Shown here: positions 46,011-56,983 of the stretch, one piece after another
How positions within the stretch are numbered: the first letter of the stretch is position 1
How the letters are laid out: each line of letters starts with the position of its first letter
Assembly: GCA_949361645.1 (NCBI GenBank)
Contig: OX442416.1
Location: 5,958,362-6,022,361 of the forward strand
DNA from: Spongilla lacustris
Lineage: Eukaryota > Porifera > Demospongiae > Spongillida > Spongillidae
Length of the DNA: 64,000 bases
Direction of reading: 5' to 3'
Program-made: the position numbers and the translations under genes
Notes under the pieces: model-generated
Told to the model about the DNA's origin: nothing
What the model saw: only the letters and a program-made list of their open reading frames with translations
Database searches by the model: none

Positions 46011-46165
46011 CTGAACACGTGGACACGCTTGTGTTTTGTTCCATCCCCCCTGGATAAGCTTCTGTTATACCTTCTAGCCCCCGGGACATGTACAGACATT
46101 TTGATGACCACCCCCCGGGACATATTCCCAATACCCCCCCTCCCCTGGACACCATTTATTGTCAT
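45985..46165. repeat. CCCCCSGGACA word cluster
   Basis: Five variants (CCCCCCTGAACA, CCCCCCTGGATA, GCCCCCGGGACAT, CCCCCCGGGACAT, CCCCTGGACA) within 180 bases at uneven spacing, overlapping the start of the pogo remnant. Confidence 0.55.
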
Positions 46166-47225
46166 CCATAGGGCCTAGGGGTGTACGGAGAAATATTGGA
46201 ATAGCCCAATGGAAATATATTCAAGCACCTTCGAACAAATGGACATTCGGTCTGTGGTTTGTGTTGCCTACTTACCCCAATCAACTATCCCCACTAAAGG
46301 CCCAGAACACATAACTTTTTACAATGGGTAATTAAAATAACAAATACAATTTTCACATTGATCAATGGGAAGCTTAGTCGACGTACATGACTTTGTATTA
46401 ACCTATTTCATATATTCTCTCGACCTAATTTTTGAAATTAGCTACGTAGCAAATAGAGACCGGCAATTTACTCGGAAGTATAAAAAACGCAAATTGAAAT
46501 GCAACATCCGATAGATGTGAGCAGCATTTCCACCAATTCATAGGTAGACACTATACTATCGGGACCTACGTTAGTAGGTAGTATGTAGGATTTGAAGTGT
46601 CATGAATACGATTAGCAAAACACCAGATTCCACTATTGCCATTGCACCGTAAAATCCGTTGGGATCTAGCGAGCGTATTTGGATACAGCCAACGATTACC
46701 TACAATGTAGTAAAACTGCCGACGCTTAGAATGCTCAGACAACAGAGATAACGCTCACTCGTTCCCACACTAGAACTTTAAAACGTGGGAAAAAAAGGTT
46801 TCCTTCTTCCGGATAAGATTCGCTCGGATAAGAGGTTTATTGCACTGTATCTTTGTCAAGATTGAAGCGTAATGTTAGCAATTTTGAAAATGAACTGTAG
46901 GAAACTTTCTGCCGAATTTGTTTGGTACTCTTACTTTCCGAATTTGAGTTATACTGAACACAATTTCGATCTTTAGCAAACTTAGTTTTGTTAGCAATAG
47001 CCCACAACAGATTTTATCCGTTTTGGAAGCCATAAAAGGAGATCCAGACGTACCTGCCTACAGTAGCACCGGAAACACGCGTACAACCAGAGATAATATA
47101 TATATACCCCGTGAAAAATCACGGAAGTGATTCTATAAGAAGTGCAGAATGTTTTTTTACATACAATCTACCACCTGTTGTAATATACGGTTACTACGCA
47201 ACCTATAACCTTTGTACAACATTAT
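46166..47225. other. Intergenic, nothing recognised
   Basis: No exon, element end or RNA gene could be supported. Confidence 0.4.
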
Positions 47226-48498
47226 GTAAAGAGAAAGGTTGAGGGTTGGGCACCGGAGCTCAACCAGCTAGCCTCAATAGCAGCTAACAATCCTCATGCA
47301 GCCTCTTTCAAGTAGATGGACATTCCTGGCCAGAACCATTCCTAACATCAGTCACCTGATGCAGCCACTGGAAGACATTATCCGTTTCAAACTGATACCA
47401 AATCTCACAGGTCGAAGTGCTCCTTCCGACACTGAGAGAGAGCTGTTCTCCCTGCCAGCCAGATTAGGTGGAATGGGTTTAATAAACCCATCTACTTTAT
47501 CCCAGTCTGAATTCCACTCTTCCAGCCTCATCTCTCAGCCACTAGTAAACAACATCTTGTCTCACAACTATGACTACAATGAAGAGACACTCACAGAGCA
47601 ACAAAAATCGATAAAGGAAGTAGTGAAAATGAAACTTCACAGACACAATACTGCTGCTACCCAACTCAGAGCCATGCTGCCTTCCAATCTCCAGCTAGCA
47701 ATTGACCTATGTCAAGAAAAAGGAGCATCCAGCTGGCTTACAGTGCTACCTATAGAGGAGTATGGGTTTACCCTCCACAAGACTGCCTTCCGAGATGCAT
47801 TAGCTCTTAGATATGGCTGGTTACCTGCCAACACACCCACCAGCTGTGCCTGTGGTGCTGCCTTCTCTGTTGAGCATGCACTGTCATGTCCAAAAGGTGG
47901 CTTCCCTTCCATCAGGCACAATGAGATCAGAGACTATACTGCCTATCTCCTGTCAGAAATCTGCCACAATGTTTCAACTGAGCCTCATCTGCAACCCATC
48001 ACAGGTGAGGTTCCCATCTCTGCCTCAGCCAATTTCCAGGATGGTGCTCGACTTGATGTAGCAGCAGATGGATTCTGGGGAAGTTTTTTTGAGAGGGCAT
48101 TCTTTGACGTAAAGGTTTTCAACCCCTACGCCCCCTCAAATAGACGACCTCAACCATCTGCCTGTTACCGTACCCATGAGGCCTCAAAGAAACGAGCCTA
48201 TGAGCGTCGGATCCTCGAAGTTGAGCATGCCTCCTTCACCCCACTCATCTTCTCTGCCACTGGAGGCTTAGGAAGGGAGGCCACAGTGGTTTACAAACGC
48301 ATTGCTGCCCAGCTCTCAGCAGAGTGGGGCCACTCTTATAGTTCAACCATGGCCTGGATTCGATGCCATCTCTCCTTCTCCCTTCTATGCTCCTCCATCA
48401 TGTGCATCAGAGGAGCTCGATCAACTATAGGCCATGCCTTTAACCACTCCCCTGTCGACCTGATTACAAAGGTTGCACAGGTCTCATCTATTCTTTAG
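47226..48498 (+). pseudogene. RLE-B retroelement, C-terminal 400 residues open
   Basis: Homology begins at about 47,226 (VEGWAPELNQLASIAANNPH) and, after a shift near 47,305, continues as one open frame to 48,498: SSRWTFLARTIPNISHL, PARLGGMGLINPS, CACGAAFSVEHALSC (about residues 185-199, zinc knuckle), RHNEIRDY, ARLDVAADGFWGSFFERAFF and DVKVFNPYAPSN (about 251-283, nuclease-like motif). This is the C-terminal half of an invertebrate non-LTR-type retroelement; the reverse transcriptase is missing through 5' truncation. A (TTA)n tail lies at about 48,573-48,592. The long intact frame suggests a young insertion. Confidence 0.8.
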
Positions 48499-48654
48499 TT
48501 TACTGTCTGACTGCCCCCTTTAGTACACATTAGTATATACATCATGTATCCTTGCAATGTAATTACTTGATCTTATTATTATTATTATTATTTATATGAC
48601 ATACAGAAAACTTATACTAAAGAGTTCAATATGAGCACTGTATATGTAACATCT

Positions 48655-49008
48655 ATTTTGGCCTTAGACCCCTGGCCAGGATAGCCCTGGCCACAGACCT
48701 GGTCAGGGTCAGGTTTAAGCGACCATAAATGTCAGCTGTTGCCTTTGATTTTGACACACTGTGGCTTGCAGCAAGTAGAGAGGCTAGGCGGGAAAATGTT
48801 ACTTGGGCCTCCACCCCCCAATTCCCATAGGTTTCTACAGCCAATGGAACACAGGTCCACCCCAGCTCAAAGCACTTAGGGTCGTTAGCAACATGTTTGC
48901 GGGACTCTGCGGCTACTGCAGCTACTCCAGCTGCTGAACAAGACTCATCAAGGATGGCAGGATTAAGTGGGGATGTCACTGTTATATCCAAAGCTGCAGG
49001 CAAGCCCT
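48655..49008 (-). pseudogene. RLE-A C-terminal fragment
   Basis: Minus strand from 49,008: GLPAALDITVTSPLNPAILD, FELGWTCVPLAVETYGNWG, IYGRLNLTLTRSVARAILAR, with a stop at 48,653. It starts exactly at the end of an (AAT)n tract that closes the tail of the copy at 49,177-50,312 in the same orientation. Confidence 0.85.
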
Positions 49009-49176
49009 TATTATTATTATTATTATTATTATTTTGTTGTTTTTTTTTTTTTGTTTTTTTTTCTTTATTACAATACAGGATAAATGGACATACACAAATA
49101 CACTGATATATAAACATATACAACTAGACTACACACCACTTGAAAAACATGCAACTACTATTTCCTACATACACAG

Positions 49177-50312
49177 TCAGGATGGATGAAGCTCTGTCGC
49201 CAGGAGTGCCCTAGCAATGGACTTCACCAGATGGAGGTTAAGCCTGCCATATATGTCTGCCACCACTAATGCCTTTGGCCTGGACTGGCTGATGGCAAGG
49301 TGGGATGCAAGCCTGGAGAATGTTCCTTGAGCAACCTCACCCCAGTTGCCGTACGTTTCTACTGCCAAGGGTGTGCAGGCCCACCCTAGCTCTTGACATT
49401 TGGGGCTATTGGCCTGCAACTTCCGATTCTCTGCTACAAGTGCTGCAGCACCAACCACTTGGCATGACTCCCCCAAGATGACAGGAGTGAGTAGAGAGGT
49501 CACTGTGATGTCCATTGCTGCAGGTCTACCTCTGTCCCAACCTGTCACAAGCAAATCAGCAGGACGTTGACGGTTGTGATCTCTTGTGAGACCATGACCC
49601 TTTTCCACTGCAACGGACAGGTGGGCTCGATGGAAGAAATCTGCAAGCACATCGCGCATCATGTTATGACGTATGACAACATCTCCCCCATGTCGACATG
49701 TTATTGCATGGTGACCTAGTGAGTCAAGGGCAGCATGGGGGCAAAATGGACAAGTTGAACGGCCTGAAGTATCCAATCCCAGCCACCATTTAAAGACCAT
49801 CTGACACTCATTAGGCTCAAGGTGCAAGCCTAGACCGGGAGAAGGGACAACAGACTGCCAGGAGCCTGCATGGGGAGCAGAGACGGATAACAAGCGAGCC
49901 TTGTTGGGTACAGATGAGGAATTGAGCAGCGAAATAAACAGCTGGTCATCCAATCGCCGTGACAATTCTCTCTGTGGAATGGAGGGAAAAGCCAAGACTG
50001 ATTCTACAGTGACTACATCCGGCTGTGAAACTCTAGAGTTAAACAGTGCAATAGCGTGCTTAAGGTGGTTGTTGTCTGGTTGGCCAATACCAGATAAAGC
50101 AAACGATGACAGCCGGTGCATGATAAGAGACCGCTCGAAACCCCAGGCCACCAAACCTCAAACTAAGTTGTGCCTGGCTCCAGGCAGCTTGAGAAATCTC
50201 AATGGCAATGCTCAGCATAAAGCAATTTCTCACTTCCTCATCAAAAACCTCTAGAGCATCTGACACAAGGCTGGGGGGAGTGACCCTCGCAATGTGAACC
50301 ATTCTGCACAAG
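49177..50312 (-). pseudogene. RLE-A copy, thumb to C-terminus
   Basis: Minus strand: LCRMVHIARVTPPSLVSDAL (from 50,312), AQLSLRFGGLGFR, one frameshift near 50,145, then a 325-residue open frame with KARLLSVSAPHAGSWQSVVP, KWWLGLD, CPFCPHAALDSLGHHAITC (zinc knuckle), RHNMMRDVL, RPADLLVTGW, AAMDITVTS (nuclease) and a stop at 49,177. A 3' region with an A-rich stretch and (AAT)n follows to about 49,009. 5'-truncated. Confidence 0.85.
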
Positions 50313-51848
50313 TTGGTGCTATCCCTCGCACAGGACAAGGATTGTGTATCTCTATTGTCTAACAGATGGTTCCTTGACGACGGTGTTTTGGCAGGACACT
50401 CTCAGGCTGTTAACCGGGCGGTGACTCTTATTCAAGAGATGGGTCCATCAATGGGGCTGTTCATCAACTTTTCTAAGTGCGAGTTGTTTGGACGTGGAGA
50501 CCTGTCGTCTTTTCCTCCTGAGATGAAGGTGTCAAGAGTACCCAACCTTGTGATTCTGGGTGCTCCAATTGGGGATTTCGTTTTTTGTGCTAAATTTGTG
50601 GCACAAAAGCGGGCTGATGCAGCAGTACTACTATCCCAGTTGGCAGAAGTAGGTACAGAGGATCCTCAGGTAGCTTTCCTTCTATTACGGCAGTGTGCTG
50701 CGTTCTGCAAGTTAGTCCATTTGGCACGTTCCACACCTCCTTCGCATATTGCAGAGGGCTTGGCGCTTTTTGACAAGGACGTACGCCAATGCTTTGCCGA
50801 ATGCACAGCTATAGATACTGCTGAGGTGGAATGGATGCAAGCACAGCTTAGCCTTAGTAGGGGTGGGCTTGGCCTCCGTAGTTTGTCATCCCATTGTGTT
50901 GCAGCATATCTTGCCTCCATCAGCAGTTCTGGCTGTGACAAGTGGAATCTTTTAGTGGAGCCAATCGAACTCTTTAATGGGTTAGTACCAGCGGAGGATG
51001 CAATAACTCTGGAAACATTAGCCACCTCTAACATGCACCAGCACTCTCTGTCCGGAAAAATTGAAGACCAGCAGTTTCGGCAGCTGTTTCACATCTCTTC
51101 TCCTGCTAATAGAGCTCGCTTGCTATCAATTTCATCTCGTCATGCTGCTTCGTGGCTCACTGTTGTCCCCTCCCCAGGCCTTAACTTGCACCTAGAGCCC
51201 AATGAATTTCAGATTGCTGTGAAGTGGTGGTTAGGAATGGATGTTTCGTTTGGTTCTTGCTGTCCTCACTGTCCTGACCACAGGCTGGACCCGCTTGGTC
51301 ACCATGCACTGACGTGCAAACATGGGGGGGATGTAGTCTTACGTCATAACAGCCTCCGGGATGTTTTTGTGGAGTTTTGCCACAGGGCCTGTCTAGGAGG
51401 TCAGGTAGAAGTGGGAAGTGGTCAAGGTCATGACAGGCTTAACTCTCGTCCTGCAGATGTCTTGGTTAAAAACTGGCACCTTGGCAAACCTGCTGCATTT
51501 GACCTCACCATCACTTCTCCGCTTAATCCAACCACTTTGACGGAAGCGGGAGTGAAATGTGGGTCATCCGCTCAGGTTGCTGAGGTTAGGAAGCATGCTG
51601 CTAATGATGAGAAGTGTAAGGAGCTGGGTTGGGTATGTATTCCACTAGCTGTGGAGGCATATGGATGCTGGGGCATGGAAGCCCAGGAAACTTTTAAACG
51701 TCTGGCGGCTCGTTTAGCGATTCAAATGGGATGCGGCAGGTCGCAGGCTACCACCACAGTGTACCAGAGGCTGAGCCTTTCGCTCGTGAGAGCTAATGCA
51801 AGGGCATTGCTCTCCCGTGCAAGGGTTCATTTGGAGGAGGGGGATTGA
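50304..51848 (+). pseudogene. RLE-A copy, best preserved (511-residue open frame)
   Basis: Residues counted from 50,313: NRWFLDDGVLAG (17-28, reverse transcriptase catalytic Asp pair), GLFINFSKCELF, VILGAPIGDFVFCAKF, CKLVHLARSTPPS, SLSRGGLGLRSLSSHCVAAY, KARLL-type block NRARLLSISSRHAASWLTVV, FQIAVKWWLGMD, CPHCPDHRLDPLGHHALTC (about 317-335; C-x2-C-x9-H-x4-C as in R2-type elements), GGDVVLRHNSLRDVF, RPADVLVKNW and AAFDLTITSPLNP (about 379-405; PD-(D/E)xK-like), WVCIPLAVEAYGCWG. Enzymes of this type copy RNA onto nicked DNA. Motifs A and B are missing, so it is 5'-truncated and cannot be active alone. It abuts the inverted copy ending at 50,312 and has an (AAT)n tail at about 51,944-51,962. Confidence 0.85.
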
Positions 51849-52070
51849 GATGGGAGTGTGGATTTGTAGTTATAGGTGACTTTACTATAATTAAGGTGCA
51901 TTTATTCAGACCAGCATATGTATTAATTGTGTATGCGCTTTAAATAATAATAATAATAATAAATTAGTGACAATATTAATAATAATTCTGTATGAGCATT
52001 TATTCCATTCGTGTATTGTCTTGTTTCATGTATTTCAATTATTATTATTAAAAATAATAATAATAATAAT

Positions 52071-52917
52071 CTCTGAAGAGATATTAGCCGCCTCTAACCT
52101 GCGCCAGCACACTTTGTCTGGCAAAATTGAAGATCAGCAGTTTCGGCAGCTGTTTGATCTCTCCTCTCCGGCCAATAGAGCTCGCTTATTATCAGTCTCT
52201 TCGCGTCATGCCGCTTCTTGGCTTACTGTTATCCCCTCTCCAGGCCTTAATCTGCATCTAGAGCCTAATGAATTTCAGGTTGCCATCAAGTGGTGGCTTG
52301 GTATGGATGTTTCTTTTGACTCATGCTGTCCGTATTGTCCTAACCACAGGCTGGACCCGCTTGGTCACCATGCATTGACGTGCAAACACGGGGGTGATGT
52401 GGTCTTGCGTCACAACAGCCTTCGTGATGTTTTTGTGGAGTTCTGTCATAGGGCCTGCTTAGGAGGTCAGGTCGAAGTTGGAAGTGGTCTCGGTCTTGAC
52501 AGACTGCACTCTCGTCCTGCTGACGTACTTGTCAACAACTGGCATCTTGGCAAACCTGCTGCTTTTGACCTCACTATCACTTCACCGCTTAACCCAACCA
52601 CTTTGACTGAAGCGGGGGTGAGATGTGGGTCTTCTGCTCTGGTTGCTGAGGCAAGAAAGCATAATGCCAATGATTCCAAGTGTGCTGAGCGTGGATGGGT
52701 GTGCATTCCCCTAGCTGTGGAGTCATATGGATGCTGGGGCATGGAAGCACAACAATCCTTCTTGCGGCTTGCGGCTCGTCTAGCCATCCAAATGGGATGC
52801 AACAAATCACAGGCTACCACCATCTTGTACCAGAGGCTAAGCCTTTCGCTTGTGAGAGCCAATGCTAGAGCCTTGCTCTCCCGTGCAAGTTTTCGGCATT
52901 CGGAGGAGGGGGGTTGA
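52071..52917 (+). pseudogene. RLE-A copy, C-terminal 282 residues open
   Basis: Starting immediately after an (AAT)n tract, the sequence aligns with 51,010 onward of the neighbouring copy and stays open to 52,917: LSGKIEDQQFRQLFDLSSPA, FQVAIKWWLGMD, CPYCPNHRLDPLGHHALTC, RPADVLVNNWHLGKPAAF, DLTITSPLNP, ILYQRLSLSLVRANARALL. It is very similar to the copy before it, so the same subfamily inserted twice in tandem orientation. The short tail copy at 28,710 belongs to it too. Confidence 0.85.
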
Positions 52918-53299
52918 GGTGTGTGGGTGTGGGGTGGTTGCTTCTGTGACTTTGATTTTGTTGGTGTGCTGTACAGTGTATGCAAAAATTTGCATGTATT
53001 ATAATAATAATAAAAATTTAAATAAAAAATAATAATAGCCTGCGCACGGAATGAAATACATGTACATGTACTACTTCTGGTCTGTACGATAAGAATGAAC
53101 ACCAGTCAATTGCCATTGGTCATTTGTGTGGGAGTGGTCGTTTCTATTGGTTTCTAGGTACGCGTTGCTAGTTGTGTTCAAACCCACACTTGTAGAGGCT
53201 AGGCGGAGTTTATAAATAGGTGGTTACGCGGACGTACGTACGGACGTACGGACGTTGGAAATTATTGTATTAGATGTATAATCTCTGGTACAACACATC

Positions 53300-54304
53300 A
53301 TGCATGTATTACCTATATATATCCCTGAGCATTATTCAAAGCATCCATTTTGCCTTTGTGAAAGTTTTGACTTGACTGTTTGTTTTTGTCAAAAATGCAT
53401 TGAATGTGAGGAGCGTGACAGTTTTCAAGAAGCGCATGAAAAAAAAGAAGGCTTGCGACAGGAAGAACTACGGTACAAAGCCGATAAGGATATAGCGCGA
53501 AAGCCCAATACTGGCTTGATCCGGAAAGTAAGAAGGAAAGCGTGAAGGCTTACTGCGTCGTCTACGATCAAAATCGAGAACTGATTTTAGCCTCCGAACA
53601 AGCTCACAATCTCGCAAATCCAAACCAAGAGAGTTATATCAAGGGGAAAAAACAGCCGCAGGAAAAGAAATCCTACGAGGTAGGAGTGTTTGCATGCAAT
53701 GTATACCGTTTGGGTGCAATACAATGTATGTTCAACTTTAATTCACGCGCAAGGGACCTGTATATTGTGCATGTGCATTATTAGTTTCTTAATTGCGAGC
53801 TGAGTAGTCTGCGAGTCACATATAGATAGCAAGCCAGTGGATTGAATTGATGGATAAATAAGAACGAACAATTAATAAAGTATACGGTATTGTCATCTAA
53901 AACTTATCTTCATTTCTAGACGGTTGAGTTACACATCGTAACCCATAGTTTACTATTAGGTTGTAATTTGTCGTGTATTATTAGTTTAGATCATCCTTTA
54001 AAATTTACATTAACATGTTTTAGATTTGATTTAGGATTTCTGTTCTTCTCCCTTTAGATACTCTCTGTTTGAGCCCCGCAATGATACTGCACAGGGTATA
54101 TACAAGTGTGAGCTAAATAAAGCCCTTCGTAAGAATAGCTCATTACTCGGAGAGTTAAACGATGCCTTCAATAAAGTTAATCCCTATCTAGCTACAAAGG
54201 TACTCACACGAACTGCTAGTGAAGCAGTAGCTAAGATAGGCACAAATGCTTTGGTAAGCAAAGCTTTGAGCCTGCGTAGAGCACATGCTGGGGTGATCAT
54301 TTAA
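53300..54304 (+). CDS. Lysine-rich repeat protein, partial gene model
   Basis: The first segment reads HPFCLCESFDLTVCFC then EERDSFQEAHEKKEGLRQEE, RYKADKDIARK (to about 53,500). A second frame then reads AQYWLDPESKKESVKAYCVV, YDQNRELILASEQAHNLANP, KKQPQEKKSYE and meets a GTAGGAG donor-like site at about 53,680. A last segment after a CCCTTTAG acceptor (54,058-54,304) reads SLFEPRNDTAQGIYKCELNK, SSLLGELNDAFNKVNPYLAT, SEAVAKIGTNALVSKAL and a stop. The Y-x-DPExKK pattern resembles lysine-rich repeat proteins I associate with sponges; function unknown. The frame change near 53,500 and the phase mismatch across the intron mean the model is incomplete or the gene is damaged. Confidence 0.4.
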
Positions 54305-55234
54305 GACGCTATGTATGTAATGTTACCTAGGAATGAAGATGGAGTGATTAAATCCTGAAATTTCTACCACAGAAAAGTCACAGTTACAATTGGGTTTTGT
54401 ATATGTTGCATCACTCCCAGCAGCGGTGGCCCTGCCGCTACCACTAATGCCACTATCTCCCTGGCTGGCACCATGGCCGGAATATGGTGGCAGAGGCCGC
54501 TGACGCCGGTCAAGAGGAGGAGGAAAATTTGTACATTTTAAATAAAAGTGTTGTAGAACGTACCGTGTCGAGTCACCGTGATGTCTATAAATATGCATTG
54601 AATAAAAAGTAATGAAAACAAGAAGTAGAATTTGTAGACAAGGAATTACAGTTGAGAACATCACACTTGGCCTAAAAAATTTTTTCATGTGTTCTCTCTT
54701 TGATTGTGATTATATCACCAACTGTAAAAGCTGAAGATAAAAAAATTATGTACTTGTATTAAATATACACTTAGCAATGTGAACTTGAAAAATGAAATTA
54801 TTTATTGATGTATGTTATTAGATAATTAACTATTTAGTGACACCCTTCCAAAACAACTTCTTCGTTGATTTTCTTCCTGAAAATGGAATGGTTTTCAACA
54901 GAATTAGGTTTATAGATACTTCATCACTGTCTTTAGCTTTTCAGTCTTACGCGTCCAACTTTCGATCAATCGTTACAGTTTAAAACACCAAAATGTAGCA
55001 TTTTCGTTACCTTTTTTGTTCGTCAATTTGTGCTCTCCAGCAAGTGCGGAATCGCTCCAAATTTTCAATATATAGCGAGCAATACATTTGATATAGAATC
55101 AGCAACCTTAGGTACTTGTACCGTTCAACGCAACATACAAAAACAGCTCAAAGTTGAAAGCAGCTTGGCAACGTCGCCATTTTGAGATATTTACTATGAA
55201 TATAATCAATTAGTTAATAAATTATCGATGCTAT

Positions 55235-55307
55235 ATGGCTGAGGGCGGTGCAGACGACGTTGTTTTGGACGGTGGGAACGGTTCTTTTCTGCTCACTTTG
55301 TCCTGAG
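55235..55307 (+). pseudogene. Second copy of the element's ORF start, truncated at 24 codons
   Basis: MAEGGADDVVLDGGNGSF, then LLTLS and a stop. It is the left-arm duplicate of the minus-strand frame starting at 55,649; beyond the arm it runs into the antisense of that frame's 3' part. Confidence 0.5.
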
Positions 55308-55394
55308 CTTGAACTCCAGGTAATACATACGCAAAGCAAGGATCTTTGCATCGGAGTCGGTAAGATCAGGCATAAATTCAGACAAGGCATCCAG

Positions 55395-55649
55395 TTAATC
55401 TGTAGATGCATCTTTTATAGTCAACTTGCTCCTTCTCTTCCTTTTCTCTGCCCGCTGGTCTTTGGTAATTCCGGTTGTGTGATTTTCTCGCGGAGATTTC
55501 CTTTTCTTCTTAAGTTCTGCCCACGCAGATATAGCTTCCACACTAGCGCGCCTAGAGCTGCGCTTGCTACTTGAAGCTTCATCTGATTGGTTCTGAAAAG
55601 AACCGTTCTCACCGTCCAAAACAACGTCGTCTGCACCGCCCTCAGCCAC
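55395..55649 (-). CDS. Small basic-acidic ORF carried by the long-TIR element
   Basis: 84 codons: MAEGGADDVVLDGENGSFQN, a Ser-rich stretch, then ASVEAISAWAELKKKRK and a Lys/Arg-rich end. After a TAA the same frame continues as LDALSEFMPDLTDSDAKI and YYLEFKLRTK to about 55,287, so the original product was probably about 120 residues. I recognise no domain; the charged N-terminus resembles the first exon of a nuclear protein. Its upstream region lies in the right terminal repeat. Confidence 0.4.
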   Translation of the reverse strand: MAEGGADDVVLDGENGSFQNQSDEASSSKRSSRRASVEAISAWAELKKKRKSPRENHTTGITKDQRAEKRKRRSKLTIKDASTD

Positions 55650-56502
55650 AATAGCATCGATAATTTATCATAGTAAATATCTCAAAATGGCGACGTTGCC
55701 AAGCTGCTTTCAACTTTGAGCTGTTTTTGTATGTTGCGTTGAACGGTACAAGTACCTAAGGAGGCTGATTCTATATCAAATGTATCGCTCGCTATATATT
55801 GAAAATTTGGAGCGATTCCGCACTTGCTGGAGAGCACAAATTGACGAACAAAAAAAGGTAACGAAAATGCTACATTTTGGTGCTTTAAACTGTAACGATT
55901 GATCGAAAGTTGGACGCGTAAGACTGAAAAGCTAAAGACAGTGATGAAGTATCTATAAACCTAATTTTGTTGAAAACCATTCCATTTTCAGGAAGAAAAT
56001 CAACGAAGAAGTTGTTTTGGAAGGGTGTCACTAAATAGTTAATTATCTAATAACATACATCAATAAATAATTTCATTTTTCAAGTTCACATTGCTAAGTG
56101 TATATTTAATACAAGTGCATAATTTTTTTATCTTCAGCTTTTACAGTTGGTGATAAAATTCCAATCAAAGAGATAACACATGAAAAAAAAATTTTAGGCC
56201 AAGTGTGATGTTCTCAACTGTACAGATATTATGCATTCATTAATATAAATTATAAATATTACATACCTACATTATTTAGCATATCTACCTGCCTGAAATT
56301 TAGTGCTAAATGTAAGAATGTAATGTTTATATAATTTATATTAGAATGCATAATATCCGTAGTGTATCCTTACTTTTTACTCAATTGCTGTCTACAGTAC
56401 AAATCCTGCATCACCAATTTTATTTTTTATATCTTGTAATACTACATTTGACCTGCATGTACACCCGCTTCCAGGATATAAATGCTGTGACAACTAACCC
56501 GT

Positions 56503-56526
56503 GTGACTTTTAGCCCCGGTCTCCCC
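56503..56526 (-). repeat. Pogo-like terminal repeat, right end
   Basis: GTGACTTTTAGCCCCGGTCT and CCCC followed by TA; inverted match to 45,210-45,236. It either closes an 11.3 kb nested structure or belongs to a separate non-autonomous copy. Confidence 0.5.
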
Positions 56527-56983
56527 TATATTATGGCGGCCAGAGAGCAAAGCCTAAACGTCGAGGCACACTAATTTTCATGGCTTCATAGCTTGTACAG
56601 TGGCGGTGGAAGCTATTTAATATTATTGGTCCCGCCATGCAGCTAGGGGTGGGTCCGATACGACAAGTGGCGTGGGGGGGGGGGGGGGGGGGCTGCTATT
56701 CGTTTTAGGCCGATACAAAAAAAATGTGCTCTTATTTTGCTGAGGTAGCAACTTTAGCTGGGGGGCCTCTCTGCCTCTCTGGATACGCCACATGATTGAA
56801 TACGAAGACGATCTTTTCGGCCATCCCTGCATGCTTACTACATACTAGCGTTTTTAAAGGTCTGGAGTGAATTTATTAATCAACAGTTACCGGTCAGGTC
56901 AAAAATGATAGAATAAGACGACACTACTAGAGGCATTCTGACCACGCGGTACAAATTCAAAACCACGGTTGGCCATGAATAGA

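Larger units (their letters stand above)
54649..56220. mobile_element. TA-flanked element with terminal inverted repeats over 600 bp
   Basis: The left arm 54,649-55,290 and right arm 55,595-56,220 are near-identical inverted copies differing by few bases and small indels. Ends read CAGTTGAGAACATCACAC; TA flanks both (54,647-54,648 and 56,221-56,222), as for Tc1/mariner elements. Only the 304-base centre is unique. Each arm contains the ATGGCTGAGGGCGGTGCAG start of the same reading frame pointing inward. Confidence 0.8.

Noticed and set aside
49897..50254. Plus-strand ORF antisense to the RLE-A copy
   Set aside because: Shadow of the minus-strand coding frame.
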